From Lepidonotus clava (lineage: Eukaryota; Annelida; Polychaeta; Phyllodocida; Polynoidae), in contig OW387146.1 in assembly GCA_936440205.1 (NCBI GenBank), positions 20,150,458 through 20,214,457 on the forward strand: a stretch of DNA of 64,000 nt, written 5' to 3'. Each line of letters starts with the position of its first letter. Position 1 is the stretch's first letter. Position numbers and translations under genes: made by a program. This document shows positions 60,701-64,000 of this stretch, piece after piece. The notes below the pieces were generated by a model that worked only from the letters and a program-made list of their open reading frames with translations, was not told the origin of the DNA and did no database searches.

Positions 60701-63455
60701 TTGCTTGGGAAATATCTCAGAATATTAATGTCAGATATTGGTTGCTAGCTATCTCTGATTTGACCAGATGTCCAGTTGCATTGCTCAGTGAGGTCCCCTC
60801 AAGTGTTTATTGCAGTCCTGGGACAGGAAACTTGCTAGCCAAAGTGTCAACTTTTTCCCTTGTGGTGACAAAATGTGCTGTTGGTCCCATAGCATAGTCT
60901 AAGATTTGAAAATTGTACTTTGATTTTGTGCAGGGATATGATAGATATAATATATGTGTTTGCTACAATGTACTTGGCTTTGGCTCATTAGGTAATTTCA
61001 AATCTGTTTTATTCTAAGACTTGTGATAGGTTGACTGGTGTTCATACTACTGTTTACCAGTACCTATTTTAATACATTTTGTCAAAACATGTAAGTAAAG
61101 GTTTGTCATTTACTATGGAAACAGAATTGCATATCAATATAATATTGGCTTTGGCAAAACATCTTGGGGTACAAAAGGGATGCCTTTAAAAGATACCCTA
61201 AAATATGACTCTCCAGAAGTATATTTATTTCTCTATATCCCTATAGATCTGGTCAGTTAGAAACAGTTTTCTTGGGGACAGGTTTTTGATTGGTTTCTTG
61301 TGTCCTATATCCCTAGCACCCTAACTACAGGCCCTCAGGAGGCTACCCCAATGACATTGCACTCTTCAAGCTGAGTACAGCGGTAGACCTGAGCAACCCC
61401 TATGTGGAGTTGGCTGTCATGGCTCCTGATGATGGCTTCACCTATGCTGGGTCAGAGTGCTACATCTCTGGATGGGGACTGACACGTGGTGAGTTGTTCC
61501 TCTTTCCTCTCAGACAACAGAGATATAACAAAAATATCATAGCTACACAAAGATATGTAACTCAGACCATCACCTATATGCTTATAGTGACACCATTTCA
61601 ACCATTTCAACATAATGTGGTTTGGCGTTTTCGTGGTATTATCGACCGCATGTTTATGTTTTGAAAAAGATCCAAAAAGACGCCCTGCAGTTTTATTTGT
61701 ATCTGGTCACGCGGACTCTTGTAGGGGGCACTCCATCACAGTATTCATGACGAAACACTACGAATTGAATCTCTTATTTTGGAGGCTCGTTGGATATATA
61801 ATACACATAATATGTGTATTATAGCCCAAAATTGGCACAAAGTTGGTTATATAATATATATAATGTTCATATCTAAATAAACAACATTCTAATTCTAATC
61901 AAAGTTTTACCCCTTTGGTCTCTGGTAAAACTTTGATTAGAATTAGAATGTTGTTTATTTAGATATGAACAGTATTATATTTTCAAAATTTGGTGACTGG
62001 AATGTTGATAACAATGACATGTCATGTCAAAATCTATCATTTATAAAGTATTTTTGATGGATTTAAGGTGTTTCACCCTGTCATGTTCTGAAGCCTTCAG
62101 CTCGGTTCAGATATTTCCTTTATTTTAACTGCAGCTGCAGAGTAGCCTTGATCAAGCTGTATGCTGGGAAATATTTAGACAAGTCAGAAGGCCCAAATAA
62201 TAAATTGTCAAACTCATGGCATAATTATGTGATGAAATTAAGCAAGCTGAAAAACTGGCACTGAGAAGCTTTTAGTCTTATTTGTATGCATTTGATATCT
62301 TTTGTGTTGGTTTGAAAATTAATGTATTCATTACTCTATATAATAGATAGGCCTATATAGCAATCACTCATGTATTTTTCATACTTTTGCATAAGTTTTT
62401 GTCAACAAAAATAGTACAAAATAACCATGAGGTGCTGAAAATGAGGCAGGAGAATTGGGAGATTTTAATGCCAGAACTAAGATTTCTTTTTCTTTTGATT
62501 TGCAGATGGTGGAGCTATTGCCCCTAAGCTGCAGCAATCAGACATTGATGTGCTGACCAACTCTGCCTGTAAAGAATACTGGGGAAGTACAATCAACAGT
62601 GGCCATGTCTGCATCTTTGACAGAGACTCAAAGAGGGTATCAGCTTGCAGTGTGAGTAAAACTTTGAGTTTCTGTTCATTTCATGATTTTTCTTGTCATA
62701 TAATAGCCTTTAGTGTAGGTCCAATTTAATCTTTCTATCTTAGGACTTATTAATTTTGATATTTATCAAAGTTTGTTTATTTATCTTATAAGAATGTTTT
62801 ATTTGTCAATAAGTAGATATGCATCTCAATTGAATTGTTGATATTTCAAATTAATCAATCTCATTGGAATAGCCATATTATGTCTTATAATCATTGAATA
62901 TGTTAACTACTGAACTAGTGGGAAAAACGCCAAAATCACCATTATCTATCCTCAAAACCCTTTCTGATGATATGTAATATCTCTATAACCAGTTCTTATA
63001 GCGAGTGGCGACTTTGATTTAAAAATCATGTGTAAAATAAAGGGCCATACCCACTGAACAATTATGCCTGAGTAGGCTGACAAATTGACGCTAAAATTTG
63101 CCAATTCTTCCCTTAGAATCGGCCTATTTTAGCAGTGACTACGATTAAAGATGCACAATTCAATGTACCATACTAACTGGGGATCATAAAAATCAGCCAA
63201 TTTGAGTGCCGATCCATCAGCCGACTCTGTAAAAGTTGCTTAGTGGGTATGGGGCTTTAGATAGTGGAATATAGCCATTATTCTCTCATTCTGCAGGGTG
63301 ACAGCGGTGGCCCCCTATCCTGCAAGAGGAATAACAAGTTCTATGTGGTAGGCATTGCCTCCTGGGTGGCAGGCGGCTGTAACCCTACATATCCAGGGGC
63401 CTACACCAGGGTGTCTGAGTTCAGAACCTGGGTCAAGGGAATCGCTGGTGTCTGA
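57766..63455 (+). CDS. Elastase/chymotrypsin-like serine protease, S1 family, six coding exons
   Basis: Coding exons 57766-57805, 59793-59952, 60424-60511, 61317-61488, 62506-62651 and 63297-63455 obey GT-AG, join in phase and give 254 residues, the normal S1 length. Residues 1-14 or 1-16 are a signal peptide (FSLFVVLCCAAV). A propeptide of 4-6 residues ends in HTF before IVGG (21-24), so the activation P1 residue is Phe, not the usual Arg/Lys. Catalytic triad: H61 (CAAHC, exon 2), D109 (NDIALF, exon 4), S205 (GDSGGP, exon 6). S199 at pocket position 189 and Val at 216 point to elastase- or chymotrypsin-like cleavage. Cysteines for the 42-58, 136-201, 168-182 and 191-220 bridges are present. 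Likely a secreted digestive enzyme (inference). AATAAA at 63490-63495, 35 bp after the stop. Introns hold repeats listed separately. Confidence 0.92.
58300..58830 (+). repeat. Degenerate tandem repeat of about 100-180 bp in intron 1
   Basis: Words TGGAGGTTTTGCAA and CAATATTACCCTGGC alternate four to five times (for example near 58318, 58498, 58601 and 58698), each with a TAGGCTATTTCATTT-like block. Array limits approximate. Confidence 0.75.
59194..59763 (+). repeat. Tandem array of partial exon 2 copies with splice acceptors
   Basis: Five units (starting at 59194, 59330, 59413, about 59501 and 59634) precede the true exon unit. Units hold TTCTAACCTCA and, mostly, TGTTCCAG followed by the start of exon 2 (CCTCGGCACGGCACAC...), up to the codons for HTCGAS. 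AG acceptors end at 59228, 59447, 59532, 59668 and, for the real exon, 59792. None contains the CAAHC codons or the exon 2 donor. Units 2 and 3 are internally deleted. Confidence 0.9.
61570..61911 (+). mobile_element. LINE 3' end fragment in intron 4
   Basis: Plus-strand readings LKKIQKDALQFYLYLVTRTL and LRIESLILEARWIYNTHNM resemble the C-terminal region of LINE ORF2. A TAA and an AATAAACAACATTCTAATTCTAA tail-like sequence follow. Frames shift between the parts; heavily 5'-truncated. Confidence 0.6.
61798..61822. repeat. 12-bp stem inverted repeat
   Basis: ATAATACACATA and TATGTGTATTAT around a single A, inside the LINE fragment. Confidence 0.9.
61865..61970. repeat. Perfect 47-bp inverted repeat with 12-base loop
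   Basis: 61865-61911 is the exact reverse complement of 61924-61970. The left arm is the LINE 3' tail (ATCTAAATAAACAACATTC...). No mismatch in 47 bp means it is recent. Confidence 0.95.
63038..63259. mobile_element. TA-flanked MITE with CATACCCACT inverted ends, in intron 5
   Basis: Left TA-AAGGGCCATACCCACTGAA, right TTAGTGGGTATGGGGCTT-TA. Same family as 17189-17422. Ends 37 bp before the last exon, close to its branch-site zone. Confidence 0.78.
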
Positions 63456-63619
63456 GCACAAAGAGATAACAAAATGTGAATTATATAAAAATAAAAGAAT
63501 GAAACAAAGAGGGGCCTTTCTCATTACTGTGACTGTAGACTTTGTGCAGATGAAGTCACAACTGGTAATAATGACTTGGCTGCCATTTTGGTGATGAATT
63601 CATAACCATTATTATTTTA

Positions 63620-64000
63620 AAGTATGAAGCATTTGAAATATGGCTTTATCCTATAACTATTGGAAAAAGTCTCATTGAGTAAGAGTAAGCAATTATCATC
63701 ACTTAGAATTAACTCTATTTCTATTCATTCAATAGCCACATGGTCTTGATCACCTCACATGGTGAACACCAAAAAGTGATCACGTGACCACATCTGCCCA
63801 ATGTTTATAGAGAAAAATGGAAATACCTTTTAAATTTGAAAATAGTTACAATTTGATCAAATGTAGTTAAAGATAAACAGAAACAAATCTCATTATAAGG
63901 AGTGTTGAAATAATTGTTGATAGAAATTAATAGATTTTACTATAATCTGTTAGAGGAAATTGACTAGTATACAGGAAACCACTACATTAAAACAAAATAT
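63620..64000 (+). repeat. Dispersed repeat, copy 2, running off the window edge
   Basis: Collinear with 18795-19139, about 12 percent different by eye, with small indels. It begins about 165 bp after the protease stop codon. Confidence 0.8.

Overview
The window is a eukaryotic, AT-rich, intron-rich and very repeat-dense stretch of an animal genome. The host genes are an S1-family elastase-like gene with six coding exons, a second partial S1 gene, a histidine N-acetyltransferase-like (HISAT/NAT16) gene and a single-exon class A GPCR. Together with Ngaro/DIRS, Ty3/Gypsy, LINE and MITE fossils they suggest a marine invertebrate, possibly a deuterostome such as an amphioxus, hemichordate or echinoderm. 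The species cannot be fixed from the sequence alone.

Positions 1-16420 are nested retroelements. A Ngaro-like tyrosine-recombinase retrotransposon (reverse transcriptase, RNase H, tyrosine recombinase, then split direct repeats) enters from the left edge. Its last direct repeat is cut by a 13.3-kb Ty3/Gypsy element (3039-16320) flanked by a 4-bp CATA duplication. The Gypsy LTRs differ by only about 2-2.5 percent plus one small indel. Between integrase and the 3' LTR lie nearly 7 kb of non-canonical sequence with accessory reading frames, antisense coding-like stretches and a 172-bp tandem repeat.

Positions 16421-32970 hold no multi-exon gene. They contain a repeated segment of about 2.3-3.4 kb (16468-18789 and 26143-29501), a LINE fragment, TTAA-flanked MITEs, a tRNA-derived SINE and, on the minus strand, an orphan class A GPCR (24924-25919). 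Positions 32974-35883 hold three exons of the HISAT-like gene on the plus strand.

Positions 36000-47200 are a repeat field: a truncated TTAA MITE, a LINE fragment, a 1.1-kb CT-rich satellite with a 420-bp higher-order period, three 454-bp TIR elements (two of them framing a segment like a composite transposon, with an 8-bp target duplication outside the pair), and a 51-bp array of hairpin-forming units.

Positions 48247-50761 carry the last two exons of a partial elastase-like gene whose 5' exons I could not find; a 37-bp minisatellite built from its own C-terminal codons follows. Positions 53076-56328 are a long inverted-repeat element with a LINE fragment in one arm. Positions 57766-63455 are a complete 254-residue elastase-like gene. 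Upstream of its exon 2 lies a tandem array of partial copies of that exon, each carrying branch-site-like and acceptor sequence, apparently made by recombination at an 11-bp match between intron and exon. This array is the most unusual structure in the window.
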